A stretch of 64,000 bases of DNA from Ignavibacteria bacterium (GCA_028714695.1 JAQTLX010000002.1:186001-250000), one strand, 5' to 3'; shown: positions 7,039 through 14,348, counted from the first letter of the stretch. The notes: generated from the letters alone by a model not told the origin. Numbers and translations: made by a program.

Positions 7039-7254
7039 ATGGCAATTAGTTTAATAAAATCAGAAACGGATATACGTAAGGGTGATGTTATAAATAGGGT
7101 TGAACAAAACCTAACAATGACGTTTGCATTCATGGACATAATTGAAAAAATCGGTGATGAAAAAAATTGGAATGATGACATTATAATTGAATATCTTACA
7201 GAAAGTTATCATTTAGCAAAAGAAATTAAATTTGGAGAAAAAGAACATGTTTGA
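7039..7254 (+). CDS. Small helical protein of unknown function (71 aa)
   Basis: The frame opens at 7021, but GAGGAG lies at 7024-7029, so the ATG at 7039 (MAISLIKSET) is the likely start. The protein has an N-terminal polar strand region and two helices (VEQNLTMTFAFMDIIEKIGD, IIEYLTESYHLAKEIKFGE). Its last eight bases overlap the start of member 4. It sits between two MFDFLE-type genes and is probably co-expressed with them. No family is recognised. Confidence 0.65.
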   Translation: MAISLIKSETDIRKGDVINRVEQNLTMTFAFMDIIEKIGDEKNWNDDIIIEYLTESYHLAKEIKFGEKEHV

Positions 7255-7453
7255 TTTTTTAGAAATAGGCGAATTGCTGGACCAACGATGCAGGTATTAT
7301 GGTTTTCATCCAAACCAAATTGAATGTAAAACTCTTGGTTCTGGTGGAATATTTGGTTTAGAACAACCAAATAATTATCGCATTTATTTAAAACAATCAG
7401 ATTCTGTCGAGGTTATTGACGAAACAGGTAAGGTAATATTTCAAACAAGATAA
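7247..7453 (+). CDS. MFDFLE-type small protein, member 4 (68 aa)
   Basis: The open frame starts at 7232, but TTTGGAG places the start at the ATG at 7247, giving MFDFLEIGELLDQR. The C-terminus (VIDETGKVIFQTR) closely matches member 3. This is the shortest member, with a single compact middle containing a Gly-rich turn (TLGSGGIFGLEQ). It closes the small-gene run; a hairpin leader and the metallophosphoesterase gene follow. Confidence 0.7.
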   Translation: MFDFLEIGELLDQRCRYYGFHPNQIECKTLGSGGIFGLEQPNNYRIYLKQSDSVEVIDETGKVIFQTR

Positions 7454-7466
7454 TAATAGTTTTCTT

Positions 7467-7500
7467 CCATTCCAGATATAACAATCTGGATTTGTAATGG
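7467..7500 (+). promoter_or_regulatory. Hairpin in the leader of the metallophosphoesterase gene
   Basis: TCCAGAT (7471-7477) and ATCTGGA (7484-7490) form a perfect 7-bp stem with a 6-base loop, flanked by CCATT/AATGG. An AGTTTTC promoter-like motif lies just upstream at 7458-7464. Folding the hairpin would shorten the effective distance from motif to start codon toward the usual spacing. Confidence 0.55.
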
Positions 7501-7508
7501 AGAAATAA

Positions 7509-8291
7509 TTGAAACAAGATGAAAACTCAATCAACCAAATTTTAAAATCAGTTCCGAAATCAAGTGCAGAAACAAGAAAAGTAATAGAAATAATAGGCAA
7601 TACATTGATACTGTGCGACATTCATAGCCCTTATCATAATCAACAAGCAATTCAAACCGCTTTAAAATACACTTCCAAATTAAAAAATATAAAAAATGTC
7701 ATCCTCTTGGGTGACGTTATAGATTTTTTTACAATATCAAAATTCCAGAAAAATCCCAAATATCCAAATCTGCAATTTGAACTTGAAATAACCAATCAAC
7801 TTTTAAAAATCATTAGAAAATGTTTTCCAAAACAAAGGATAATTTATGCCTCGGGAAATCATGAACAAAGATTGACAAAATGGTTATGGACACATGCTGA
7901 AGTATTGGAACTAAAAGCATTGAAATTTCAAAATCTTCTCGGATTGAATGAATTGAATATTGAGTATTATGATAATTATACTTTATTGCATCATTCAGGT
8001 TCAAATATGTTCCTTCAACATGGCGATACAATTAATGCAGGCGGTATAAATGCAGGTCGAAATACTTTAATAAAATCATTTGAAAACATCGCCTTCGGTC
8101 ACTTACACCGTTCAGACCAATTCATAATAAATACAATAGGAAAACAACAGATAAAAAGTTTTAGTATCGGGTGTCTATGTGACCTCAATCCTGAATATTG
8201 GTGCTATAACAATAATTGGAATAATGGTTTTGGTTTGATAATAAATAATGTATTTCAGAATAAAAGAGTTTACGGACGTGAAATAATATAA
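7509..8291 (+). CDS. Calcineurin-like metallophosphoesterase
   Basis: All metal-ligand motifs of the calcineurin-like superfamily are present in order: D37-x-H39, G68-D69 (GDVIDF), G116-N-H-E119, H171-G-D, and G197-H198-L-H200. At 260 residues it is a single catalytic domain without a C-terminal capping domain. The start is TTG at 7509; GGAG lies seven bases upstream and no ATG fits. Related phage enzymes are variously proposed as DNA nucleases, 2'-3' cyclic phosphodiesterases or protein phosphatases, so the substrate cannot be stated. It lies downstream of the MFDFLE-type small genes, under a leader with its own promoter-like motif and hairpin. Confidence 0.85.
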   Translation: MKQDENSINQILKSVPKSSAETRKVIEIIGNTLILCDIHSPYHNQQAIQTALKYTSKLKNIKNVILLGDVIDFFTISKFQKNPKYPNLQFELEITNQLLKIIRKCFPKQRIIYASGNHEQRLTKWLWTHAEVLELKALKFQNLLGLNELNIEYYDNYTLLHHSGSNMFLQHGDTINAGGINAGRNTLIKSFENIAFGHLHRSDQFIINTIGKQQIKSFSIGCLCDLNPEYWCYNNNWNNGFGLIINNVFQNKRVYGREII

Positions 8292-8304
8292 ATGGAGAGA
8301 TAAA

Positions 8305-8709
8305 ATGAAGAAAATCAAAAAGAGTTTAGCGGAAGGAATACGTAACCAGAATTTATTTTTATTCAAACAAACCTTTTCAGACCAAGAACAAAAATTATTG
8401 AGTTTATTATCAATTGAATTGGTAGCGGATGCGTGGGCTTTGTCATCATTATCTGGTATTTGGATTGTATCATGCCGCAGGGCTTTAACAGGTTTAAAAA
8501 AAGCAGGTGAAATAAAAGAGGTCGGTTCTGTCATAAGTGAAACAAGCGGGGCAAAATGCACACAATACAGTTTGTTCAGAACAACACCAGAACAAATAAG
8601 AGAATTTAAAAACAGAAAAGAAAAAGAAAGAATTGATGCTGAAGAATTGATAAACAAATGCAAAAATATGCTAATTGATAAAGAAGAATTGAAAAATATG
8701 ACCGTATAA
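8305..8709 (+). CDS. Winged-helix DNA-binding protein (putative regulator)
   Basis: A ribosome-binding site (ATGGAGAG) precedes the ATG by a normal distance. The 134-residue protein has a central segment that reads as helix-turn-helix followed by a wing: ELVADAWALSSLSG, then RRALTGLKKAGEIKEVGS, then GAKCTQYSLF. The C-terminus is a charged helix (EFKNRKEKERIDAEELINKC) suited to dimerisation. It is the last gene before the structural block, where a late-gene activator would be expected. That role is inference from position. Confidence 0.65.
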   Translation: MKKIKKSLAEGIRNQNLFLFKQTFSDQEQKLLSLLSIELVADAWALSSLSGIWIVSCRRALTGLKKAGEIKEVGSVISETSGAKCTQYSLFRTTPEQIREFKNRKEKERIDAEELINKCKNMLIDKEELKNMTV

Positions 8710-8728
8710 ATTTATTTTTTTCCAATTA

Positions 8729-8751
8729 AAAAGTTTTTCGATACTATTTAT
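8729..8751 (+). repeat. 23-nt direct repeat, copy 2
   Basis: Identical to 1487-1509. It lies 20 bases after the winged-helix gene and at the head of the non-coding leader of the structural block, consistent with a promoter or activator-binding site used twice in the prophage. Confidence 0.7.
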
Positions 8752-8791
8752 TCTATGGACGGTTCCTGCAGACCTGTCCTGTTTGCAAACA

Positions 8792-8880
8792 GATGTTTTG
8801 GTGTAAGCGGTTTGGCTTTTAGCTAATACAGCACGGCTCATTTATTGAGATGGTATTTGGTTCGATTCCAATTAAACATC
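8792..8880 (+). ncRNA. tRNA-like structure, possibly a degenerate phage tRNA
   Basis: GATGTTT (8792-8798) pairs perfectly with AAACATC (8874-8880), and the 3' part contains a T-arm-like hairpin with the classic loop TTCGATT. GTGT (8801-8804) can pair with GCAC (8831-8834) as a D-stem around a loop enlarged by a 15-base hairpin (TTGGCT/AGCTAA). The anticodon-like loop ATTTATT would expose TTA, which reads the ochre stop, but its stem has a mismatch, and no CCA is encoded. It could be a decayed tRNA, a suppressor-like tRNA or another structured RNA. Confidence 0.3.
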
Positions 8881-8912
8881 CAAAGTATTTATGACAATAT
8901 TGTAATTAATAG

Positions 8913-8948
8913 GCGGGGGAGCGGTATCAAAACCGTAAATCCTCCGCA
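8913..8948 (+). promoter_or_regulatory. Long GC-rich hairpin upstream of the protease gene
   Basis: GCGGGGGA (8913-8920) pairs with TCCTCCGC (8941-8948) with one G-U, and CGGT/ACCG pair inside it. No T-run follows, so it is not a standard terminator. It ends about ten bases before the promoter-like motif. The string GGCGGGGGAG is nearly repeated in the structure upstream of the capsid gene. Confidence 0.5.
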
Positions 8949-8958
8949 ATTATAATAA

Positions 8959-8968
8959 TAGTTTTCGT
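8959..8968 (+). promoter_or_regulatory. Putative phage promoter motif (ATAGTTTTCG)
   Basis: The motif, preceded by TATAATAA, ends 26 bases before the ATG of the prohead protease gene. Confidence 0.5.
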
Positions 8969-8994
8969 TTTGATTTTATTTTGGATAAACGAAA

Positions 8995-9798
8995 ATGGAA
9001 AATAAATTAGGCAGTCAATATTTTCGATATAAAGAAATAAATGATGCATCCCGCTCAATAACACACTATATAAGCACACCGCAAGTCGATAGTTATGGTG
9101 ACATTATGAAACAAGAAGGAATGGACGACAGCAAGTTTAAGTATGTATTATGGCAGCACAGTTTAGGCATGAGTTTTTTTAGTGATATTGTTCCAAAACC
9201 ATCTGATTTAATTATAGGAAAATCCGATTGGAGAAGAATCGATGAAATTGGAGTAAAGGCAAAAACAGACTTTTATGATACCACATTAGGCAGAGACGTT
9301 TATAATTTTAATAAATCTGGTGGACTTAAATATTGGAGTATCGGTTGGAAAGAAAAAGAAGAACCAGTTGTAGAAAAAAGAGATAACAAAAAAGTCAAAA
9401 TATATAACAAATGGTTTTTATATGAATATTCGTCAGTTTTGTATCCTGCCAACGAAGGAGCAGCAAATATTGAATTAATGACTGAAATGAAAAATGATGC
9501 AAAAGATGAATTATTCAAAAAGAGTATTGACGATTATTTGGCATTTGATAAAATAAAAACTTTTATCACTGGAAATATAAACGATACAATGAAACAAGAA
9601 ATTATTGACGAATTGAAAAAAAATATGACTGATGAAAATGAATATATCAAAAAAGAAGCATTTGAAGAATTGAAAAAAGAACATCAGAAATTATATGATT
9701 TGGTCAATAATTCATATATCCAGAAACAAAAAAGAGAAGTCAATCTAAAGAAATTAGATGATTTGGTTGACAATATTTTAAAAAACAAATTGAAATAA
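8995..9798 (+). CDS. HK97-type prohead protease with scaffold-like tail
   Basis: The first 170 residues match the HK97 prohead maturation protease family: an N-terminal strand set ending in a VDSYGDI turn, the catalytic-type His55 in VLWQHS, and Ser115 in YWSIGW, then YEYSSVLYPANEGA, the family's S..PAN element. These proteases cut the capsid protein and themselves during head maturation. The last 90 residues are charged and helical (EELKKEHQKLYDLVNNS), as expected of a fused scaffold domain. It lies directly upstream of the major capsid gene, the classical order. It has its own promoter-like motif. Confidence 0.92.
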   Translation: MENKLGSQYFRYKEINDASRSITHYISTPQVDSYGDIMKQEGMDDSKFKYVLWQHSLGMSFFSDIVPKPSDLIIGKSDWRRIDEIGVKAKTDFYDTTLGRDVYNFNKSGGLKYWSIGWKEKEEPVVEKRDNKKVKIYNKWFLYEYSSVLYPANEGAANIELMTEMKNDAKDELFKKSIDDYLAFDKIKTFITGNINDTMKQEIIDELKKNMTDENEYIKKEAFEELKKEHQKLYDLVNNSYIQKQKREVNLKKLDDLVDNILKNKLK

Positions 9799-9808
9799 GA
9801 AGAAATAA

Positions 9809-9878
9809 CCTTGTCATGCACAATAGATTGTGTAAGACTATTAGTCCGCTTATGGCGGGGGGAGATAGTGACATAAGG
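9809..9878 (+). ncRNA. Three-way-junction RNA structure in the capsid gene leader
   Basis: CCTTGTCA (9809-9816) can pair with TGACATAAGG (9869-9878) with a two-base bulge, closing a junction. Inside it lie a hairpin CACAA/TTGTG with a TAGA loop (9819-9832) and a stem ACTAT/ATAGT (9837-9869) enclosing CCGC/GCGG. The element lies between the protease stop and the promoter-like motif of the capsid gene. Its role is unknown: transcript-end structure, processing site or regulator. Confidence 0.4.
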
Positions 9879-9917
9879 ATTGAACAAGATAAGATTATAT
9901 TCATCATTCAATTATAA

Positions 9918-9926
9918 TAGGTTTTG
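9918..9926 (+). promoter_or_regulatory. Putative phage promoter motif (TAGGTTTTG)
   Basis: Preceded by TATAA, it ends 25 bases before the ATG of the capsid gene. It matches the Bacteroidota -7 consensus TAnnTTTG with one inserted T. Confidence 0.55.
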
Positions 9927-9951
9927 ATGAATATTTAAAATAGGAAAAAAA

Positions 9952-11070
9952 ATGAGTAACCCAGAAAATAAAGATAATAAAGAGTTAGAAAGCATTTCAA
10001 AAGAAGACGTCACAAAAATAGTTGACGAAAAATTGAAATCCGAAATTCAAGCAAAGAAAGATTTACTTGAAAAAGCAGAACAAGAAAAGAAAGCATTGCA
10101 AGACGAAATCAAGAGAATGAAAGAACTTGACGAAGTCGACCGTAAAAATATTAAAATTGGTGAACCAAGAAATAAGAAGTCAGAAGATTTTAAAGAATTT
10201 TTATTGAAAACAGTTCCTGACATGAGAATTAAAACTGGTGTTTCCGTTCCAATTCCAGCACAATATTTTAATGAAATCGTTCCGTCTCCTGGCAGAACAA
10301 ATATATTGTCACAATGTAAGTATCAAGGTATTGCACAATCAACACAAATGTATATCACAAAAACCAAAACAGCTCCAACAGGAAACTGGATGGGGTTGAC
10401 AGGTGGTGGAACTGATACAACTTTATCAGCTGGTGCAGAATCAGTTACAATGGATTGTTTCACGGTCAAAATACCGATTTACGATTATCAAATGATTAAT
10501 CCAAATTTTGATCCTCTTCAATATATGAAGGATGAAGTTGCAATCGCAATTCCAAAAGCGTGTGCAAAACAAGCATTAGCAGGCACAGGCAGTCCTTTTA
10601 CGGGTCTCTATGGTTCATCTGATGTAACATTCAACGCAATCAGTGCAACAGGTGCTATTACAAATGTATCTCTTACTGATTTAAGAAATATGGTTGCTAC
10701 AGTATATCCAGATTTTAGAAATAACGATTTAAAATGGTATGTTGACATGAGTGAAGAACAAGCACTTTATGCAGTATGTGACGCAAACAATAGAGTTACT
10801 GATGTTACAAATGGTGTAAGTAGAATATTAGGTTATGAAGTCGTTCCTTTACCAACAGGAATTTTAAATCCTGCAACAACTTCTACTACTGGTTCAAAAC
10901 ATTTTGTTTTAGCAAATTTGAAAGAAGCAGTTGAGTATGCAGATTTAGGAACATATAAGATTGAAGCATTCAGAACAACTTCGGGTTTAACAACTTGGGA
11001 AATTTATTACTGGATGGGATTAGGTGTCCGTAATGGATATGCAGCAGCTGGTGCAAAATGTCATGCATAA
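9952..11070 (+). CDS. Major capsid protein, HK97 fold
   Basis: The 372-residue protein follows the HK97 plan. A charged helical delta domain of about 75 residues (KAEQEKKALQDEIKRMKELD) would be removed by the upstream protease. The shell domain follows, beginning near VSVPIPAQYFNEIV and continuing with TDTTLSAGAESVTMDCFT, the spine-helix region (DPLQYMKDEVAIAIPKACAK) and the A-domain (YEVVPLPTG). It forms the icosahedral head. It has its own promoter-like motif and structured leader, as expected for the most strongly expressed virion gene, and is followed by a perfect hairpin at 11106-11129. Confidence 0.93.
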   Translation: MSNPENKDNKELESISKEDVTKIVDEKLKSEIQAKKDLLEKAEQEKKALQDEIKRMKELDEVDRKNIKIGEPRNKKSEDFKEFLLKTVPDMRIKTGVSVPIPAQYFNEIVPSPGRTNILSQCKYQGIAQSTQMYITKTKTAPTGNWMGLTGGGTDTTLSAGAESVTMDCFTVKIPIYDYQMINPNFDPLQYMKDEVAIAIPKACAKQALAGTGSPFTGLYGSSDVTFNAISATGAITNVSLTDLRNMVATVYPDFRNNDLKWYVDMSEEQALYAVCDANNRVTDVTNGVSRILGYEVVPLPTGILNPATTSTTGSKHFVLANLKEAVEYADLGTYKIEAFRTTSGLTTWEIYYWMGLGVRNGYAAAGAKCHA

Positions 11071-11105
11071 AAATTGATTTTTTGTTTTTCATTGTTTTAA
11101 TCTCC

Positions 11106-11129
11106 GCGGGATGACATAAATCATCCCGC
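11106..11129 (+). terminator. Perfect hairpin after the capsid gene (attenuator-like)
   Basis: GCGGGATGA pairs perfectly with TCATCCCGC around a 6-base loop, 35 bases after the capsid stop. The following bases are ATTTAAAAA rather than a clean T-run, so partial termination or transcript-end protection is more likely than full termination; the tail genes downstream have few promoters of their own. Confidence 0.6.
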
Positions 11130-11158
11130 ATTTAAAAATATATTACGGAACAAAAATA

Positions 11159-11785
11159 ATGATAGAAAATATTGCAAAATATGACAAGCCTAGTTCAATT
11201 CCAATCATAACTTTATCAGAAGCACAAGTCTATCTAAAAAATTCAGATGTGAGTTTAACAGGCTTAATTACTTCATTCATAAATTCTGTAACAAATACAT
11301 TTGAGGATTATTTAAATTCAGGTTTATCTGCTGCAAGTTATACAGGTGTTTATGACTCTAATTTATATATCGAAACTAAAAATTATCCGATTTTAGATGT
11401 CACCAAAATTTATTACAGAACTAATAATAATAGTTGGATTGAATATGACGGTAACACAATGAATAATATGATTGTAAGTGATTATTCAATATCATTCCAG
11501 AATTATGGATGTATATTTAATGCTACATTACCATTTTACGGATTTGAAAAAACAATTAAAATTGAATATAGGGCAGGATGGGATGTAATACCAGAAAATA
11601 TAAAGTTGGAAGCAAAAAAATATGTAGCATATCTATTTCAAAAATCTCCGCACGGAAAAGGAACAGAAAACCTATCTTCATTGAATATTGGAACGGGAGG
11701 CTTTAGTCAATCAGCTCAATATTTAGCAAATCCAGAGAAGTCATGGATGGCGGTTCTCGATAATTATAAAAAACCAATAATATAA
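11159..11785 (+). CDS. Head-tail connector protein (gp6-like adaptor)
   Basis: The protein has the helical N-terminal unit typical of gp6-like DNA-packaging connectors (TLSEAQVYLKNSDVSLTGLI, then SFINSVTNTFEDYLNSGLS). A strand region containing NYPILDVTKIYY follows, a common element in this family, and then a helix after the AGWDVIPENIKLEAKKYVAY motif. In HK97-like phages this ring sits below the portal and receives the tail. The size of 208 residues and the position right after the capsid gene fit. It overlaps the next gene by one base (TAATG). Confidence 0.8.
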   Translation: MIENIAKYDKPSSIPIITLSEAQVYLKNSDVSLTGLITSFINSVTNTFEDYLNSGLSAASYTGVYDSNLYIETKNYPILDVTKIYYRTNNNSWIEYDGNTMNNMIVSDYSISFQNYGCIFNATLPFYGFEKTIKIEYRAGWDVIPENIKLEAKKYVAYLFQKSPHGKGTENLSSLNIGTGGFSQSAQYLANPEKSWMAVLDNYKKPII

Positions 11786-12462
11786 TGACAACAAGAGAAA
11801 ATATATTAGCAACACTTACAGCAGATTTGATGAATATCCAATCTCAAAACGGATATATAAATAATATGGCATATGTAAAAAATGGTGTTCTTATGCCCGA
11901 ACAAGTCACGATGTATCCGAGTGCGGGATTTGTTGTAAATTCAGACGAACCTTATAAATATTTGACTGAAGATTTAAATTTGGAAGTAAGAAAATTAGAA
12001 ATATCAATTGTAGTTTATACAAATGAAGAAAATAAACCAGTAGCAATTGAAAATATGATTTGTGATATGAATAAATTGTTTAAAGACGATGATAGTATTT
12101 TACCAATTTATCAGTCACAAATAAATCAAATTGACGGTGTATGGAGTGAAGAAAATATTCGTTGTTTGAATATCGGAAAAATAAGTCAAATAACAGAAGC
12201 GGGATTAATTCATTATCCAATCAGCATTTATTATTTAAGTGAATATAACGGAAATGCAAACGGTTCAAACGAATTACCAGTCATTCCGAATATATTATCA
12301 GGATATAGTTTATCAGGTCATCAGCATAATCAATATGCCTTAACAGGTGACTTCTTAAATTTAGAAAATCAAGTTGCAAGTCTATCAGGTATTTCAACAA
12401 CTGCAATGCTCGGGACACAAGTTCTAACAATTACAAATGGTTTAATTACAAGTTTAGTTTAA
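11785..12462 (+). CDS. Putative tail terminator/completion protein with fibre-like tail
   Basis: Residues 1-150 have the composition and place of a tail terminator or neck protein (RKLEISIVVYTNEENKPVAI, then MICDMNKLFKDDD). The C-terminal 70 residues look different: LSGHQHNQYALTGDFLNLEN and repeated LSG turns resemble phage fibre segments with the GHxHxxY motif. That mixture is unusual for a terminator and may mean a domain fusion. The start codon overlaps the connector stop. The function is inferred mainly from position. Confidence 0.65.
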   Translation: MTTRENILATLTADLMNIQSQNGYINNMAYVKNGVLMPEQVTMYPSAGFVVNSDEPYKYLTEDLNLEVRKLEISIVVYTNEENKPVAIENMICDMNKLFKDDDSILPIYQSQINQIDGVWSEENIRCLNIGKISQITEAGLIHYPISIYYLSEYNGNANGSNELPVIPNILSGYSLSGHQHNQYALTGDFLNLENQVASLSGISTTAMLGTQVLTITNGLITSLV

Positions 12463-12549
12463 ATAAATAATATATACAAGTCTTACCAATTAAGGTTTTC
12501 ATATCTCAAAATCATTTTCGATTTATTTTTATCAAAAGGAATAATAAAA

Positions 12550-13083
12550 ATGAACATAAGTAAAACAACCACAGCGGTCGATCCAAACGGTGGAGCTATA
12601 CTGATTATAAAGTCAAATGCAGCAGGAGCACAACCAACAATCAATATGGGATTTATTGCAGACTCTGAATTTAAGGATGTCACAAGTCAAAAGGACCTCG
12701 ATGAAGAAAGTGGAAATACTTTCATGACGATAAACGAAAAAAGAACAGTAACATTAGATACAACCTTATGGCAATCAGATACAAATATGATTAATGCTAT
12801 TGATGAAATGAGAAATGGCAGTTACACACTTGCATGGAAAAAGTCGGTTTTACTAAATCAATGGATTATCGCGAACAATGCAACTATAAAGCCAGATTTT
12901 AACTTTAAGACGGGCGATGGAAAAATTAAAATTACTTGGAACATCGCAGAAAATCAAACAGCATGGACATTGTCTGGAACAGCATTGACAGCAGCAGTAT
13001 CAGCATCAGGATTTGGCATTAGTGGAACCACAGCAACAGCAGCAACAATTGCGGTTGGTGCTTATTACACTTCATTACAATAA
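12550..13083 (+). CDS. Major tail (tube) protein
   Basis: The 177-residue, strand-rich protein (MGFIADSEFKDVTSQKDLDE, then MTINEKRTVTLDTTLWQSD) is the right size and position for the siphovirus tube subunit. It lies after the connector genes and immediately before the frameshifted tail chaperones. The C-terminus is Ala/Thr/Gly-rich (GISGTTATAATIAVGA), often seen as an Ig-like or surface extension. TTTTCG lies 29 bases upstream. Tail-tube proteins polymerise around the tape measure; the assignment rests on order and fold pattern rather than a unique motif. Confidence 0.75.
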   Translation: MNISKTTTAVDPNGGAILIIKSNAAGAQPTINMGFIADSEFKDVTSQKDLDEESGNTFMTINEKRTVTLDTTLWQSDTNMINAIDEMRNGSYTLAWKKSVLLNQWIIANNATIKPDFNFKTGDGKIKITWNIAENQTAWTLSGTALTAAVSASGFGISGTTATAATIAVGAYYTSLQ

Positions 13084-13092
13084 GAATATTTA

Positions 13093-13101
13093 TTGGTTTC
13101 G
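13093..13101 (+). promoter_or_regulatory. Putative phage promoter motif (TTGGTTTCG)
   Basis: The motif ends 29 bases before the ATG at 13131, slightly longer than the usual spacing. Confidence 0.4.
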
Positions 13102-13130
13102 GTATTTTTTTAAAATAGGAATTACAAACA

Positions 13131-13640
13131 ATGGAAGATTACATCTATAAGAATATTGTCTTCAAACCTAGAACCACAAATTTTATTGGTTATCGTATCC
13201 CGTCAATCGAATTTCGAGAAAAGTATAAGAAGTATAAAAAGGAAATGATGGGAGAAGATTCTGAACAGTTTGAAAAAAATCTCCAAAAGCAAATCATGGG
13301 AAATGAGGAATTGTTTGCTTTATCAGTTGGAATATCAGCAGAAAAAGATGAAGAAAAGAAAGCAAAAATGAATGCTGATTTGACATCGAAACTATTAAAA
13401 ACAAATCCAAATTTGCAAGTTGATTATTTATTTAATACTCTAAACGAAGATGACATAAAAGAAAGGTTCTTTTTTGAGGACAATTTATCGAATGCCAAAG
13501 CATTATTTAATATCTTATTTGAAAATGCATCGGATATGAATTGGAATGTATCAAGAGAAGATTTTGACGAGTTTAAGTCGTTTCTAAATAATATATGGAA
13601 TGATTTTTTTTTAAAATCGCCAACGAAGAAAACAAATTAA
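13131..13640 (+). CDS. Tail assembly chaperone, upstream frame (lambda G-like)
   Basis: The 169-residue acidic protein follows the tail tube gene and precedes the tape measure, the fixed place of tail assembly chaperones. It is helical and polar (EEKKAKMNADLTSKLLKTNP, LFNTLNEDDIKERFFFED). Near its end the codons TTT TTA AAA create two overlapping slippery heptamers at 13607-13616. The -1 frame is open from there to 13900, so the ribosome can make a longer fusion protein. This G/GT arrangement is widely conserved in long-tailed phages. Both products assist folding of the tape measure. Confidence 0.85.
   Translation: MEDYIYKNIVFKPRTTNFIGYRIPSIEFREKYKKYKKEMMGEDSEQFEKNLQKQIMGNEELFALSVGISAEKDEEKKAKMNADLTSKLLKTNPNLQVDYLFNTLNEDDIKERFFFEDNLSNAKALFNILFENASDMNWNVSREDFDEFKSFLNNIWNDFFLKSPTKKTN
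13607..13616 (+). promoter_or_regulatory. Programmed -1 frameshift site (T TTT TTA AAA)
   Basis: Read in the upstream frame, the bases form T_TTT_TTA and T_TTA_AAA, both of the X_XXY_YYZ type; the first is the same heptamer used by HIV-1 gag-pol. A shift here joins the frame of 13131-13640 to the open frame that ends at 13900, with no stop codon in between. Confidence 0.85.
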
Positions 13641-13684
13641 TTAAAACAGCACAAGATAGTTTTAAAAATTATACAATTGACGAT

Positions 13685-13900
13685 ATGCCAGACATTCAGA
13701 TTGAATATCCAGATTATAACGATTGTCAAGATTTAGTAGCGATTGATTTTATGATTTATAAACTCGGTCAATGGTATAATAAAGATAGAGATTGGATTTT
13801 GTATAATTGTGACGTAATGGACTTTATTGAACAAAGTTCGTGGAGACAATTTGATAATTTTTATGAGTGGAAAGTAAATAAAGCAATGATGAAAAAATGA
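13685..13900 (+). CDS. Tail assembly chaperone, -1 frame extension (lambda T-like)
   Basis: The frame contains an ATG at 13685, but it is open back to the slippery site at 13607. The region is best read as the C-terminal part of a frameshift fusion (13131-13900), entered at KIANEENKLIKTAQ. The segment is rich in Trp, Tyr and Asp (YNDCQDLVAIDFMIYKLGQW, then WRQFDNFYEWKVN), typical of the T domain that contacts the tail tube. No ribosome-binding site precedes 13685, which supports frameshifting over internal initiation. It overlaps the next gene by four bases. Confidence 0.82.
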   Translation: MPDIQIEYPDYNDCQDLVAIDFMIYKLGQWYNKDRDWILYNCDVMDFIEQSSWRQFDNFYEWKVNKAMMKK

Positions 13901-14316
13901 TAAACATTAGCATAAATAGTGAAAGCACATTCCAGAATATTGACAAGAGTATTGACGATACTGCAAAGAATATTGATAAGAAATTAAGAGAAGCGAAGAA
14001 TAAAGTTGCTGAAATGATAAAAGAAAGTATTGAACAAAATTTATATTCTGGATTGGATTATTTTGGAAATGCAGTCGCTCCGAAGAAAAAGGGCGGTAGA
14101 ATATTCTTTGAAAGTGGTGAATTGTTCAAATCGGTCTTTAATCAAGATGTTTCTGCATTTCTATCAACAGTTTATATAGGTACAGCAAGGGATGTAATAG
14201 CAGGGTATTTGACTAATGGAACTGAAAATATGGTAGCACGTCCATTTTGGGGTTTAAACAAAAATATTGATGACAAAGTAGAAAAGATTGTAGAAGAAAT
14301 ATTCAATAAGAAATAA
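13897..14316 (+). CDS. Tail completion/virion morphogenesis protein (Mu gpG-like)
   Basis: The start overlaps the stop of the chaperone extension (ATGA). The N-terminal half is a long helix (DTAKNIDKKLREAKNKVAEM). The C-terminal half shows the family's ordered features: IFFESGELFKSV, then a strand with IGTARDVIAGYLTNG and the VARPFWGLN motif that ends virion morphogenesis proteins. Such proteins cap or complete the tail before head joining. Lying between the chaperones and the tape measure is an uncommon place for it; it usually precedes the tube gene. Confidence 0.7.
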   Translation: MINISINSESTFQNIDKSIDDTAKNIDKKLREAKNKVAEMIKESIEQNLYSGLDYFGNAVAPKKKGGRIFFESGELFKSVFNQDVSAFLSTVYIGTARDVIAGYLTNGTENMVARPFWGLNKNIDDKVEKIVEEIFNKK

Positions 14317-14348
14317 AGTATAAAGTCATATTAGGTTTCCTTCCAAAT

